The notes: generated by a model from the letters alone, not told the origin. DNA of 56,909 bases from Streptomyces sp. McG3 (GCF_018619185.1 NZ_JAAXYC010000014.1:1-56909), one strand, 5' to 3'. Counted from the stretch's first letter, positions 44,394 to 52,739 are shown. Numbers and translations are program-made.

Positions 44394-45206
44394 TCACGCG
44401 TCCCGGCGGCGGAGCAGCAGCAGGGCCCCGAGCGTGAGCGCCGTCGTGCAGGCGGCGACCAGGAGCAGGGAGGGCCAGGGGCCCAGGCTGCCCACGGTGT
44501 CGGCGGCGGCGTCCGAGGTCTGGGTGAGCTTTTCCAGGGCAGCCGTCGGGGAGAGTCCGGCGACCCAGCGTTCGGCGTCGCCGAAGAGGGGGCCGAACAG
44601 GGACGGCAGGAGCAGCAGGCCGATCACCGTGGTGACCGCACCGGCGGAGTGGCGTACGAGGGTGCCGACGGCGAGGCCGAGGACGGCGGCCACCGCGAAG
44701 GACGCGGCGATGCCGAACAGGGCGGGCAGCGGCTCGCCCCGGGCGTACCGGCCCTCCGGCAGCATGGCGTCCCCGACGAGGTAGGCGGCCGTGCAGGAGA
44801 CCAGGGCGAGGAGGTACATCGCGCCCGCCACCAGCGTCGCCTTGGCGGCGAGGACCCTGCCCCGGCGGGGGCAGGCGGCGAACGTCGTGCGGATGGTGCC
44901 GCTGCTGTACTCCCCCGAGGCGACGAGCGCCCCGACGACCGCGGCCAGCATCTGGGCGACGACGGTGAGCGTGAGGCTGCCGCCGAGGACGGTGTCGTCG
45001 GGTTGCAGGCTGCCGGTGGCGGCGATGAACACCGCGCCGACGACGGGCAGTACGCCGGTGGCCGCGGTCGTCCACACCGTGGAGCGCACGCTGCGGAACT
45101 TGATCCCTTCGTAGGCGAGGGCCTCCCGGAAGCCGGTCCGGTTACGGTTCCGGTTACGGTTACGGCGGGTGTCGGACAGCGCGGGCGTGGTCGTGTTCGT
45201 GGTCAT
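44394..45206 (-). CDS. ABC-2 type exporter permease
   Basis: A 270-residue membrane protein with six predicted helices (for example LPVVGAVFIAATG, VVAQMLAAVVGALVASGEYS, LLLVAACTTALTLGALLLL). SGEYSSGTIRTTFAACPRRG is the characteristic ABC-2 permease segment after helix two. The cytoplasmic N-terminus contains an Arg-Asn dipeptide run (RRNRNRNRNR), encoded by GGTTAC/GGTTCC-type hexamer repeats at 45139-45165 on the plus strand. Its ATG overlaps the ATPase stop (ATGA). The substrate is unknown; small paired exporters beside two-component systems often give antibiotic or lantibiotic self-protection. Confidence 0.88.
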   Translation of the reverse strand: MTTNTTTPALSDTRRNRNRNRNRTGFREALAYEGIKFRSVRSTVWTTAATGVLPVVGAVFIAATGSLQPDDTVLGGSLTLTVVAQMLAAVVGALVASGEYSSGTIRTTFAACPRRGRVLAAKATLVAGAMYLLALVSCTAAYLVGDAMLPEGRYARGEPLPALFGIAASFAVAAVLGLAVGTLVRHSAGAVTTVIGLLLLPSLFGPLFGDAERWVAGLSPTAALEKLTQTSDAAADTVGSLGPWPSLLLVAACTTALTLGALLLLRRRDA

Positions 45207-46147
45207 CGGACTGTCTCCTTCCTGGGTGCCGACGAGCTCCTGTCCTCGGCCCGGTACTCCACCGATGACCGTGAGAGCGTCGTGTAGACCTCCTCCAAGG
45301 AGGAGTGGGCGGGGATGAGTTCGTGGACGGCGACCCCGTGGTCCCGGGCCAGGTCACCGATGGCCGGGGCGTCGGGGCCGTCGACCCGCCAGCCGCCCCG
45401 GGCGTCCAGTCGTACGCGCGCTCCGGCCGCTTCCAGCAGGGTGCGCAGCCGTTCCGGTTCGGGGGACCTGACGAGGGTGTGCGCGCGGGAGTTGGACGCG
45501 ATGAAGTCGCGCATGCCCGTGTCCGCGATGAGCCGGCCCTGTCCGATCACGATGAGGTGGTCGGCCGTCAGTTCCATCTCGCTCATGAGGTGGCTGGAGA
45601 GGAAGACCGTGCGGCCCTCCGCCGCCAGGGACTTCATGAGTCCGCGGATCCAGCGGATGCCCTCGGTGTCGAGGCCGTTGACCGGCTCGTCGAGGATCAG
45701 CACCTCCGGGTCCCCGATCAGTGCCGCCGCGATGCCCAGCCGCTGGCCCATGCCGAGCGAGAAGCCCTTGGTGCGCCTGCGGGCCGTCTCCACGGGGAGG
45801 CCGACCAGGTCCAGCACCTCCTCCACGCGACGGCGCGGGATGCCGTTGCTCGCGGCGAGTCCGGCCAGGTGGTGGTAGGCGGACCGGCCGCCGTGGACGC
45901 CCTTGGCGTCGAGCAGGGAGCCGACCGCCCGCAGCGGTACGGGCAGGTCCGCGTAGGCCTTGCCGCCCACGGTGACGCGCCCCGCGGTCGCGGAGTCGAG
46001 GCCCAGGATCAGGCGCATGGTGGTCGATTTCCCGGCGCCGTTCGGGCCGAGGAAGCCGGTCACCCGGCCCGGCCGGACCGTGAACGACAGCCGGTCGACG
46101 GCGGTTCGCCCGCCGTAGCGTTTGGTGAGTTCCGTTGCCTGGATCAT
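45203..46147 (-). CDS. ABC transporter ATPase (DrrA/BcrA-type)
   Basis: A 314-residue ATPase. Walker A GPNGAGKST is at about 34-42, signature FSLGMGQRLGIAAALIG, Walker B VLILDEPVNGLD and switch His in VFLSSHLMSE. The C-terminal 90 residues are the accessory domain of drug-exporter ATPases, ending SSLEEVYTTLSRSSVEYR. It is the first gene of a two-gene exporter, probably controlled by the two-component system encoded next upstream. Confidence 0.92.
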   Translation of the reverse strand: MIQATELTKRYGGRTAVDRLSFTVRPGRVTGFLGPNGAGKSTTMRLILGLDSATAGRVTVGGKAYADLPVPLRAVGSLLDAKGVHGGRSAYHHLAGLAASNGIPRRRVEEVLDLVGLPVETARRRTKGFSLGMGQRLGIAAALIGDPEVLILDEPVNGLDTEGIRWIRGLMKSLAAEGRTVFLSSHLMSEMELTADHLIVIGQGRLIADTGMRDFIASNSRAHTLVRSPEPERLRTLLEAAGARVRLDARGGWRVDGPDAPAIGDLARDHGVAVHELIPAHSSLEEVYTTLSRSSVEYRAEDRSSSAPRKETVR

Positions 46148-46454
46148 GCGGCCGACGCTACGAGCGGGGGGCCGATGGCGAATCCTCCGCCGGAAGTCGC
46201 TTCCTGCTCCCGTCGGAGTAGGGCATCCCGGTGCCGCCCGCGCGCGTTCTTCGGAGGGGGCAGCCGGTGCCCGGGCCGGGCCGGCTCACCTGGCCGCTCC
46301 TCTGACGCCCACCCCACGACGCGTTGCCGGCGGACGGCCTGGACCACGCCGAACGGGCGTACACGGGCACGGAGGCGCACCCGGCGCGCCGGAAACCGTA
46401 CACGCGCCTGCTGCGCGGTCTTCCGCGCCGGGCACCGGGCGTGCTCGGGTACTC
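46148..46454. other. Gap without a supportable gene
   Basis: 307 bases between the exporter ATPase and the response regulator. A short plus-strand frame (about 46338-46458, ending VLGYS) looks compositionally coding but has no start or ribosome-binding site and no recognised family, so it may be a gene remnant or chance. The exporter promoter should lie in its left part. Confidence 0.4.
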
Positions 46455-47159
46455 CTAGCGTTCTCCCGCCCTGACCAGGCCCGTTTCGTAGGCGAGGACC
46501 ACCAGCTGGGCCCGGTCGCGGGTGCCGAGCTTCGTCATCGTCCGGCTGACATGGGTCTTCGCGGTCAGCGGGCTCATGATCAGCGCCTTGCCGATCTCCT
46601 CGTTGGACAGCCCGGCGGCGACGAGCGCCATCACCTCACGCTCCCGGCCGGTGAGCACGGCGAGCCGTTCGGCGCCCGCCGCCTCGGGGGCCTTCAGCCG
46701 GGCGAACTCCTCGATCACCTGGCGGGTCACGGCGGGGGCGAGCAGGCTCCGGCCCGCCGCGACCGTGCGGATCGCGGCACGCAGGTCGTCCGGTTCGATG
46801 TCCTTCAGCAGAAAGCCCGCCGCGCCGTGCCGGAGGGCCTCGAAGACGTACGCGTCGACCTGGTACGTGGTGAGCATGACGACACGGACCCGGTCGAGCG
46901 AGCGGTCCTCGGCGATCCGGCGGGTGGCCTCCAGGCCGTCGACGCCGGGCATCCGGACGTCCATCAGCACGACGTCCGGGCGGGTCGTCCGGACCGCCTC
47001 GACGGCCCGGGCCCCGTCGGCGGCCTCCGCGACCACGACCAGGTCGTCGGTGAGGTCGAGCAGGGCGCGGAACCCGGCCCGTACGACGGTCTGGTCATCG
47101 GCGAGGACCACGCGGACGATCCCCGGCGGGCCCGCCGCGCGCTCCACCTGCCCGCTCAC
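46455..47159 (-). CDS. NarL/LuxR-type response regulator
   Basis: A 234-residue two-component regulator. Receiver domain about 15-130: acidic pair D21-D22, phosphoacceptor Asp67 in VVLMDVRMPG, Thr in VVMLTTY, Lys in FLLKDIEP. The LuxR helix-turn-helix is at about 165-225 (LTGREREVMALVAAGLSNEE, KTHVSRTMTKLGTRDR). It starts with GTG overlapping the stop of a 13-residue mini-ORF (GTGA). Cognate kinase is the upstream gene; the ABC-2 exporter is a likely target. Confidence 0.93.
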   Translation of the reverse strand: MSGQVERAAGPPGIVRVVLADDQTVVRAGFRALLDLTDDLVVVAEAADGARAVEAVRTTRPDVVLMDVRMPGVDGLEATRRIAEDRSLDRVRVVMLTTYQVDAYVFEALRHGAAGFLLKDIEPDDLRAAIRTVAAGRSLLAPAVTRQVIEEFARLKAPEAAGAERLAVLTGREREVMALVAAGLSNEEIGKALIMSPLTAKTHVSRTMTKLGTRDRAQLVVLAYETGLVRAGER

Positions 47160-47197
47160 GGGGCCGCTCCCCCGGTTCCGTACGGCATCGTGCTCAT
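47156..47197 (-). CDS. 13-residue mini-ORF 2 between kinase and regulator
   Basis: Reads MSTMPYGTGGAAP then TGA. Its ATG overlaps the stop of mini-ORF 1 and its stop overlaps the regulator GTG. A GGGGGAG inside mini-ORF 1 serves as ribosome-binding site. Probably a coupling leader rather than a functional peptide. Confidence 0.5.
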   Translation of the reverse strand: MSTMPYGTGGAAP

Positions 47198-47247
47198 GAG
47201 GCCGCTCCCCCGGTTCCGTACGGCGTCATGTTCATGGGGCCGCTCCC
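47163..47247. repeat. 38-bp tandem duplication at kinase-regulator junction
   Basis: Copies at 47163-47200 and 47201-47238 differ at only a few positions; the first nine bases recur at 47239-47247 inside the kinase 3' end. Each copy carries a GGGGGAGCGGCC ribosome-binding region and an ATGA or GTGA junction on the minus strand. Confidence 0.88.
47194..47235 (-). CDS. 13-residue mini-ORF 1 between kinase and regulator
   Basis: Reads MNMTPYGTGGAAS then TGA. Its ATG overlaps the histidine kinase stop. The last residues of the kinase (TEGAAP) match the mini-ORF ends (GGAAS, GGAAP), showing that these ORFs arose by duplication of the kinase's last codons with its ribosome-binding site. Confidence 0.5.
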   Translation of the reverse strand: MNMTPYGTGGAAS

Positions 47248-48407
47248 TCCGTCGGCAGTTCGGCGCGGACGCGGAATCCGCCGCCCGGCACCGGACCGTA
47301 CGTGACGTCGCCGCCCACCGCGACCGCTCGCTCCCGCATGCCGATCAGGCCGAAGCCCCGGTCGGCGGGCGGGACGGCGGGCGGCGGCGCCGGGGGGCCG
47401 TCGTCCACGACCTCGACGGTCACCCGGGTGGCGTCGCGGGTCACCGACACCGCGGCGTGCCGCGCCGCGGAGTGCTTCACCACGTTGGTCAGCGCCTCCT
47501 GCACGATCCGGTACGCCGTGGCCTCGACGACCGCGGGTAGGCCGGCGCCCCCCGTCTCCCGCCGCAGGCTGACCCGCACGCCGCCCGCCTCGACCCCCGC
47601 GACCAGTTCGTCCAGCTGGCCGAGGCGGGGCGCCGGCGCCGTGGACTCCGTAGCGCGCAGGACGGACAGCGTGGCGCGCAGTTCCCGTACGGCTTCCTTG
47701 CCGGAGGCACGTACCTGGGTCATCGCCTGCCGCGACACCTCCGGCGCGGCGTCCAGCGCGTCCAGGGCCACCCCGGCCTGCACGGTCATCGCGCTCACCG
47801 TGTGCGCGAGGATGTCGTGGATCTCCCGGGCGACCCGTGCCAGCTCCTGGCGCACCCGGCGGGCGGCCTCCCGCTCGCGGTCCTCCTCGGCCCGCGCGGC
47901 GCGCGCCGCGTACTCCGTCAGCAGTTCCCGGCGGGTGCGCACCACCTCACCCAGGAGGAGCGGCACGAGCGGCCAGACCAGCTCCAGGACGGGCAGCCCC
48001 TGCGGGTTGACCACGTCCCGGCCGACCTTCAGCGCCACCGCGCCCGAGACCGTCGCGGCGATCACCCCGGTCCACAGGGTGCGCCGGCGGTCGCCCAGCA
48101 CCGCGACCGTGTACAGCGCGACGATCACCGGGAGGTTCAGCAGTTCGCCGATGTGCCCGTGCAGCGCCCACCCGGCACAGGCCGCCCCGGTCACACAGAC
48201 CACCGGAACGGGCCAACGGCGGCGGCAGACGAGCGCCGCCAGCGAGACCACGAGGAGGACCCAGGTCAGCGCGTCGGCCTGCCGGTAGCCGGGCTCGTTG
48301 ACGGCCGCGTCGGCGGTGGTCAACACCCCCACCACCGTCACCACCAGCAGGTCCGCGACGATCGGCGGCAGAACCCGCGCACGGGCGGCCAGGCGGTCGA
48401 AGGTCAT
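47232..48407 (-). CDS. NarL-family sensor histidine kinase
   Basis: A 391-residue membrane kinase. Four or five hydrophobic segments fill residues 14-155 (ADLLVVTVVGVLTTA, WVLLVVSLAALVC, VVCVTGAACAGWAL, LPVIVALYTVAVL, TGVIAATVSGAVAL) with almost no extracytoplasmic loop. This suggests sensing within the membrane or via the exporter. A coiled linker leads to the HisKA_3 domain with His197 (REIHDILAHTVSAMTVQ) and an HATPase_c domain (NVVKHSAARHAAV, DRGFGLIGMRERA). ATG 48407 follows GAGGGGG; a longer frame upstream has no support. Confidence 0.9.
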   Translation of the reverse strand: MTFDRLAARARVLPPIVADLLVVTVVGVLTTADAAVNEPGYRQADALTWVLLVVSLAALVCRRRWPVPVVCVTGAACAGWALHGHIGELLNLPVIVALYTVAVLGDRRRTLWTGVIAATVSGAVALKVGRDVVNPQGLPVLELVWPLVPLLLGEVVRTRRELLTEYAARAARAEEDREREAARRVRQELARVAREIHDILAHTVSAMTVQAGVALDALDAAPEVSRQAMTQVRASGKEAVRELRATLSVLRATESTAPAPRLGQLDELVAGVEAGGVRVSLRRETGGAGLPAVVEATAYRIVQEALTNVVKHSAARHAAVSVTRDATRVTVEVVDDGPPAPPPAVPPADRGFGLIGMRERAVAVGGDVTYGPVPGGGFRVRAELPTEGAAP

Positions 48408-48761
48408 CACCCCCTCACGGTAGGAGGCAGGGGGCCGGGCCGCATACGACAGCGGGAGTAGCTGCGGGAGGGCGGCGGGCGGCTCGGGCGGCCGTGCACA
48501 TCGGGCAGGAGTTCGGACATACCCGGGCGGGAGTTCGGGCACGGCGCAACCTTCCGTCCGGCAGGACGTTCGGCAGGGCGTGGGAGCGGGCAAATCGATC
48601 AGGTGGGCCCGAAGGCGGAATCCCCGCCGCAGGGCGCTCCCGACCGTCCCGTCACCCGGCGGGCGCACGCGGCTCCCCGCCGCCGTCCGCCCGCCGGTCC
48701 CGCCGACCCCACACCGAAGCGCCCGCGTGAACTACGCACCATCAGGGAAAGGAGCGCCGCG
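48408..48761. other. Divergent region, histidine kinase / amidase
   Basis: 354 bases without a supportable gene. Long open frames cross it on both strands, but they lack ribosome-binding sites and have skewed Arg/Pro/Ala compositions. Promoters of both units should be here; none is clear. Confidence 0.4.
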
Positions 48762-49637
48762 ATGGCGACGCCGCTGTCTGCAGCCAGGCTGCTCAAAGCC
48801 CTCCGCGACGAAGGCCTCCACGTCGTCGAACACCGGAGCTGGCGTACCAACAACCGGAACCACAAGGGACCCTGGGGTCCGACGCACGGCGTGATGATCC
48901 ATCACACCGTCACCTCGGGCACCGCGTCCTCCGTCGAACTCTGCTACAACGGCCACTCCGCCCTGCCCGGCCCGCTCTGCCACGGGGTCATCGCCAAGGA
49001 CGGGTCCGTCCACCTCGTGGGGAACGGCCGGGCCAACCACGCCGGGCTCGGCGACGACGACGTCCTGCGCGCGGTCGTCGCGGAGAAGGCGCTGCCCCCG
49101 GACAACGAGGCCAACACCGACGGCAACCGGCACTTCTACGGCTTCGAATGCGTCAACCTCGGTGACGGCAAGGACCCCTGGCCGGCCGCCCAGCTGCTGG
49201 CGATCGAGCGGGCCGCAGCCGCCGTCTGCCGGGCGCACGGCTGGTCGCAGCGGTCGGTGATCGGGCACCTGGAGTGGCAGCCGGGCAAGATCGATCCGCG
49301 CGGGTTCACCATGAACGCGATGCGCACGCGGATCGCCAAGCGGCTGGGCGGTTCCCCGGACGGGCCCTCCGATCCGCCGCCGAAGCCGACGTACGAGCCG
49401 TTCCCGGGGGCCGCGTTCTTCAAGGTCGGCCGCACCAGTGCGGTCGTCACGGCGATGGGCAGGCGTCTGGTGTCCGAGGGCTGCGGCCGGTACACGGTGG
49501 GTCCCGGCCCGGCCTGGTCCGAGGCCGACCGGAAGTCGTACGCCGCCTGGCAGCGCAAGCTGGGCTACACGGGCGGCGACGCGGACGGCGTTCCCGGCAA
49601 GAGCAGTTGGGACCGGCTGAAGGTGCCCAACGTGTGA
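48762..49637 (+). CDS. N-acetylmuramoyl-L-alanine amidase with C-terminal peptidoglycan-binding region
   Basis: A 291-residue amidase_2/PGRP-fold protein. AAAGGAG precedes the ATG. Likely zinc ligands are in the HH pair at 47-48 (GVMIHHTVTSG), H169 (VIGHLEW) and D178; YGFE (126-129) and K176 are the catalytic neighbourhood. The C-terminal part (about 215-291, KVGRTSAVVTAMGRRLVSEG ... YAAWQRKLGYTG) resembles peptidoglycan-binding regions found in actinophage endolysins and their host copies. There is no signal peptide or membrane helix. It may be an endolysin-like protein needing another exit route, or an acquired phage gene; no other phage gene is nearby. Confidence 0.88.
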   Translation: MATPLSAARLLKALRDEGLHVVEHRSWRTNNRNHKGPWGPTHGVMIHHTVTSGTASSVELCYNGHSALPGPLCHGVIAKDGSVHLVGNGRANHAGLGDDDVLRAVVAEKALPPDNEANTDGNRHFYGFECVNLGDGKDPWPAAQLLAIERAAAAVCRAHGWSQRSVIGHLEWQPGKIDPRGFTMNAMRTRIAKRLGGSPDGPSDPPPKPTYEPFPGAAFFKVGRTSAVVTAMGRRLVSEGCGRYTVGPGPAWSEADRKSYAAWQRKLGYTGGDADGVPGKSSWDRLKVPNV

Positions 49638-49794
49638 CCGCAGCACGTCCGGCTCCTCCCCCTCGCCGCCCCGGGTGAAGGGGAGGAGCCGGGCGGCGTC
49701 GACGGCCACGGCGGTTCCTTGTGGTTTCCTCGTAGCGCCGGTGGCGCCCGGCGGCCCGCCGATGGAGCGCCGACGAGATCCGAGGGACGGTGCG

Positions 49795-50370
49795 ATGAGG
49801 GCCGAGGTGCGAACGGTGGCGGCCGGGGAGCTGAACCGGTACGCCGACGGGATCCGCGACGTGTACGCGCGGGCGTTCGCCGCCCCGCCCTGGAACGAGG
49901 ATCCGGCGCAGGCCGACAGCTATGCGGAGCGGCTCGCACGGGACGCGCTCCGGCCCGGCTTCACGGCCGCGGTGGCGACGGCCGGGGAGACGGTGACGGG
50001 TTTCGCCACGGCCTGGATCACCCCGGAGGCCTTTCCGGCCGACCGCAGCTACGGGCAGGTCGCCGAGGCGCTGGGGCCCGGGCGGACGCGGGCGTGGCTC
50101 TGCGGTGCGCTGGAGGTGAACGAGTTGGCGGTGGCGCCGGAGGCGCACGGCGCGGGGCTCGGCGCGGCGCTGCTGCACGCGGTGACGGGGCCCGCCCCGG
50201 ACGGCCGTTGCTGGCTGCTGACCTCCGTGCGGGCCGGGTCGGCGCTGCGCCTGTACGAGCGGGCCGGCTGGCAGCGGGTCGACGCGCCCGTGCCCGGCGC
50301 GGCCGGTCTCGTGGTGCTGCTCGGCCCCCGCCATCCGCGGCGGGCGGAGGCGGGGGCGGGAGACCGGTGA
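49795..50370 (+). CDS. GNAT-family N-acetyltransferase
   Basis: A 191-residue cytoplasmic acetyltransferase. Motif A is VNELAVAPEAHGAGLGAALLHAV (core shown; acetyl-CoA pyrophosphate loop AHGAGLG at about 119-125), preceded by strand TVTGFATAWI and followed by LLTSVRAGSALRLYERAGWQ. ATG 49795 is chosen as it gives a normal-length protein; no strong ribosome-binding site is visible (AGGGACGGTGCG precedes it). Substrate unknown. Confidence 0.87.
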   Translation: MRAEVRTVAAGELNRYADGIRDVYARAFAAPPWNEDPAQADSYAERLARDALRPGFTAAVATAGETVTGFATAWITPEAFPADRSYGQVAEALGPGRTRAWLCGALEVNELAVAPEAHGAGLGAALLHAVTGPAPDGRCWLLTSVRAGSALRLYERAGWQRVDAPVPGAAGLVVLLGPRHPRRAEAGAGDR

Positions 50371-50398
50371 CCCCCCGCGTACGGAGGGGCGCCCAGCC

Positions 50399-50866
50399 CT
50401 ACAGCGCGACGGCCAGCAGGACGCACGCCACCAGCGCGAACGCGGTGCGCACCCGGTGGAGGGTGTTCCAGCGGGATTCGAAGGCCGCGCGGGCCGCACT
50501 GTCGTCGCCGCCCTCGGAGGCGGCGAGGGCGTTGTTGAGCGGGATGTTCCCGACCACGGTCACCAGGTGACCGGCGACCACGCAGATCAGCGCCCCCAGG
50601 ACGGCGGGCCCCGCCGCCTCGCCGGGCTCGCCGAGGCCGGTGAAGAACGCGGCGGCGGGCAGCGCGACGACGCCGAGGAACAGGACCAGGAAGACGGGGC
50701 CGGGGACCTTCTCGTTGAAGCGGCGCATGGCCGCCGTGAACTGCTCGTCCGTCAGGTCGCCGAGGCCGGGCATGATCGCGATCAGGAAGGTCAGCATGAA
50801 GCCCGCGTAGAGGCCGTTGACGATCGTGGCGAGCACGAGGAAGAGGGAGGTCATGGCGGACATCAT
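50399..50866 (-). CDS. DUF1772 (anthrone oxygenase-like) membrane protein
   Basis: A 155-residue protein with four hydrophobic helices: SLFLVLATIVNGLYAGFMLTF, VPGPVFLVLFLGVVALPAAA, AVLGALICVVAGHLVTVVGN and VRTAFALVACVLLAVAL at the end. The motif GNIPLNNAL and the following Trp in ESRWNTLHRVRT are typical of DUF1772. Start is either ATG 50866 or ATG 50854; neither has a good ribosome-binding site. Family members include fungal anthrone oxygenases, but most bacterial ones have no known role. Confidence 0.83.
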   Translation of the reverse strand: MMSAMTSLFLVLATIVNGLYAGFMLTFLIAIMPGLGDLTDEQFTAAMRRFNEKVPGPVFLVLFLGVVALPAAAFFTGLGEPGEAAGPAVLGALICVVAGHLVTVVGNIPLNNALAASEGGDDSAARAAFESRWNTLHRVRTAFALVACVLLAVAL

Positions 50867-50946
50867 GACCCGGAACGGCGTTTCACCGGACCCACTTTCG
50901 AATGACCGTGCGAAGAGTTTCGGCCCCGGTGGCCCCGGCGGCCCCG

Positions 50947-51034
50947 GGCCGAGCGGGCCGAGTCGGCCGAGCGGGCGGGCCGAGCGGGCCCCCAAGGACA
51001 CACGTCCCGCTCGGCCTCCTCCGCCCGCTCGGCC
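50947..51034. repeat. Multi-copy inverted repeat GGCCGAGCGGG/CCCGCTCGGCC
   Basis: Three left copies (50947-50957, 50965-50975, 50978-50988) face two right copies (51006-51016, 51024-51034). They can form alternative hairpins. The array begins 26 bases downstream of the vWA lipoprotein stop (51060), so it is probably its terminator; it also lies upstream of the DUF1772 gene. Confidence 0.75.
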
Positions 51035-51059
51035 TCCTCGGACCTCCGGCCGCTCCGCC

Positions 51060-52739
51060 TCAGCCCATCTCGCCCTCGCCCGGTTCCGGCTCGTCGTCCG
51101 TTCCGGATCCCCGCTCGATCCGGTCCGCCTGCCCGATGGCCTTGGCCAGCTTCGTGACGGAGCTGTCCTCGGTCGCCTCCGCCAGCCCGGCGGACCGTGA
51201 GGCGAGTTCGCCGAGGCCGGGTGCGCCGGGCAGGTCGCCGCCGCGCAGGTGGTCGGCGAAGTAGGCCGCCACCGCCGCTACTTGGAGCCGGTCGCCCCCG
51301 CCGCTCCACAGGGAGCCGTCGACCGCCCCGGTCGTCGCGGTTCCGGTCTCTTCCTGGGCCTCGCGGGTCTTGGGGTCGAGCCAGCGCACAGTGGCCTTGG
51401 CCACGGTGCCGGACGCGCCCTCACGCAGCCGTACGGCGTACAGGGCGGTCACCGTGTGGCCGGGGCCCACCTCGCCGCCGTCGACGCTGTCGTCGCGGAA
51501 GTCCTCGTCGGCGACCTTGCGGTTCTCGTAGCCGATCAGCCGGAACTGCTTCACGGTCTTCCGGTCGAACGCCACCTGGGCCTTGGCGTCGCGGGCCCGG
51601 ATCTCCAGGTGGGCGGGCAGCTGGTCGACGAAGACCTTGCGGGCCTGCGTCTCGTCACCGACGTACGTGGTGTTCCCGTCGCCCTTGTTGGTGAGCCGCT
51701 CCATGAACGCGTCGCCGTAGTCGCTGCCGACGCCGACGCCGAAGAGGGTGATGCCGTACTCCCGGCGGGTGGAGTCGATCTTCTCCAGGATCCCCTCGGC
51801 TTCGGTGTCGCCGGTGTTGGCCAGTGCGTCGGAGAGGAGCACGACCCGGTTGGTGGCGCCCTTGCGGTGGCCCTCGACCGACTCCTCGTAGCCGAGGGTG
51901 ATGCCCGCCTCCACGTTGGTGGACTGGTCCGGCCGCATCTCCTCCACCACGTCCTTGATCCGGTTCCGGTTGCCCTGGAGGCGGGTCATCGGCAGCCGGG
52001 TCTCGGCCGCGTCGCTGAAGGTGACCAGGGAGATGGAGTCGTCGTCGCGCAGTTCGTCGGTGAGGATGGTCAGCGACTTCCTGACCAGGTCCAGGCGACC
52101 GGTCTCGGCCATGGACCCCGAGATGTCGACGACGAACGTGAGGGCCGCGGGCGGCCGTTCGGCGGTCGACGGGGCGGCCTCGGTGGCCAGGCCGACGCGG
52201 AGCAGCGACCAGTCGGAGGCTCCGGTTCCACCGCCCCCGCCCTTCCCGGAGCCGATGCGCGCCCCGTCGACGTTCACCGAGAAGCCGGGGCCCTTGGGCC
52301 GTTCGTACCCCTGGCGGAAGCTGTTGACGAACTCCTCGGGGCGCACCTCCTCGGGAGAGGGCAGCCTGCCGTCGCCGAGGGTGCGGCGCGCGTAGCCGTA
52401 GCTGGCGGTGTCCACGTCCAGGGCGAAGGTGGAGAGGTAGTCGGGTGCCGCGAAGCCCGGCCCGCTCTCGTCACCGGACTCCCCCGTCGGCGCGGCAGAC
52501 CGGCCCTTCTCGGGCGCCGCCGCGTCCGGCGCGGGCTGTCCGCCGCCGGTCGATCCCTGCCCGTTCCGCGTATCCGAGGTCAGGTCGCGCTTGCCTTCCG
52601 AGGCGCTGTCGCCGCTGCCGCACGCGGTGAGGACCATGGCGCCCGCCAGAAGGAGCGCCATGGCGCCCGCCCGGCCCCCCGCCCGGACACCTGCCCTGCC
52701 TTCCGTCCACTTCTCGTGTCGTCGGCCTGCCTGGTGCAT
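51060..52739 (-). CDS. YfbK-type vWA domain lipoprotein
   Basis: A 559-residue exported lipoprotein: hydrophobic segment MALLLAGAMVLTAC with lipidated Cys40. A Ser/Gly-rich spacer (about 41-98) is followed by the YfbK N-terminal motif LSTFALDVDTASYGYARRTL, a vWA domain with MIDAS D205-I-S-G-S, SLVTFSDAAE and LLSDALANTG, and a C-terminal domain ending in an acidic tail. Members sit on the outer membrane face and are thought to act in envelope assembly or adhesion; the exact function is unknown. Single gene, with a GGGGGG ribosome-binding stretch before ATG 52739. Confidence 0.88.
   Translation of the reverse strand: MHQAGRRHEKWTEGRAGVRAGGRAGAMALLLAGAMVLTACGSGDSASEGKRDLTSDTRNGQGSTGGGQPAPDAAAPEKGRSAAPTGESGDESGPGFAAPDYLSTFALDVDTASYGYARRTLGDGRLPSPEEVRPEEFVNSFRQGYERPKGPGFSVNVDGARIGSGKGGGGGTGASDWSLLRVGLATEAAPSTAERPPAALTFVVDISGSMAETGRLDLVRKSLTILTDELRDDDSISLVTFSDAAETRLPMTRLQGNRNRIKDVVEEMRPDQSTNVEAGITLGYEESVEGHRKGATNRVVLLSDALANTGDTEAEGILEKIDSTRREYGITLFGVGVGSDYGDAFMERLTNKGDGNTTYVGDETQARKVFVDQLPAHLEIRARDAKAQVAFDRKTVKQFRLIGYENRKVADEDFRDDSVDGGEVGPGHTVTALYAVRLREGASGTVAKATVRWLDPKTREAQEETGTATTGAVDGSLWSGGGDRLQVAAVAAYFADHLRGGDLPGAPGLGELASRSAGLAEATEDSSVTKLAKAIGQADRIERGSGTDDEPEPGEGEMG

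Noticed and set aside
46122..47540. 472-codon plus-strand frame over the response regulator
   Set aside because: Antisense to a clear receiver-LuxR gene, with no ribosome-binding site or domain.
48762..49637. Prophage
   Set aside because: Only one endolysin-like gene; no integrase, capsid, tail, att site or composition shift.
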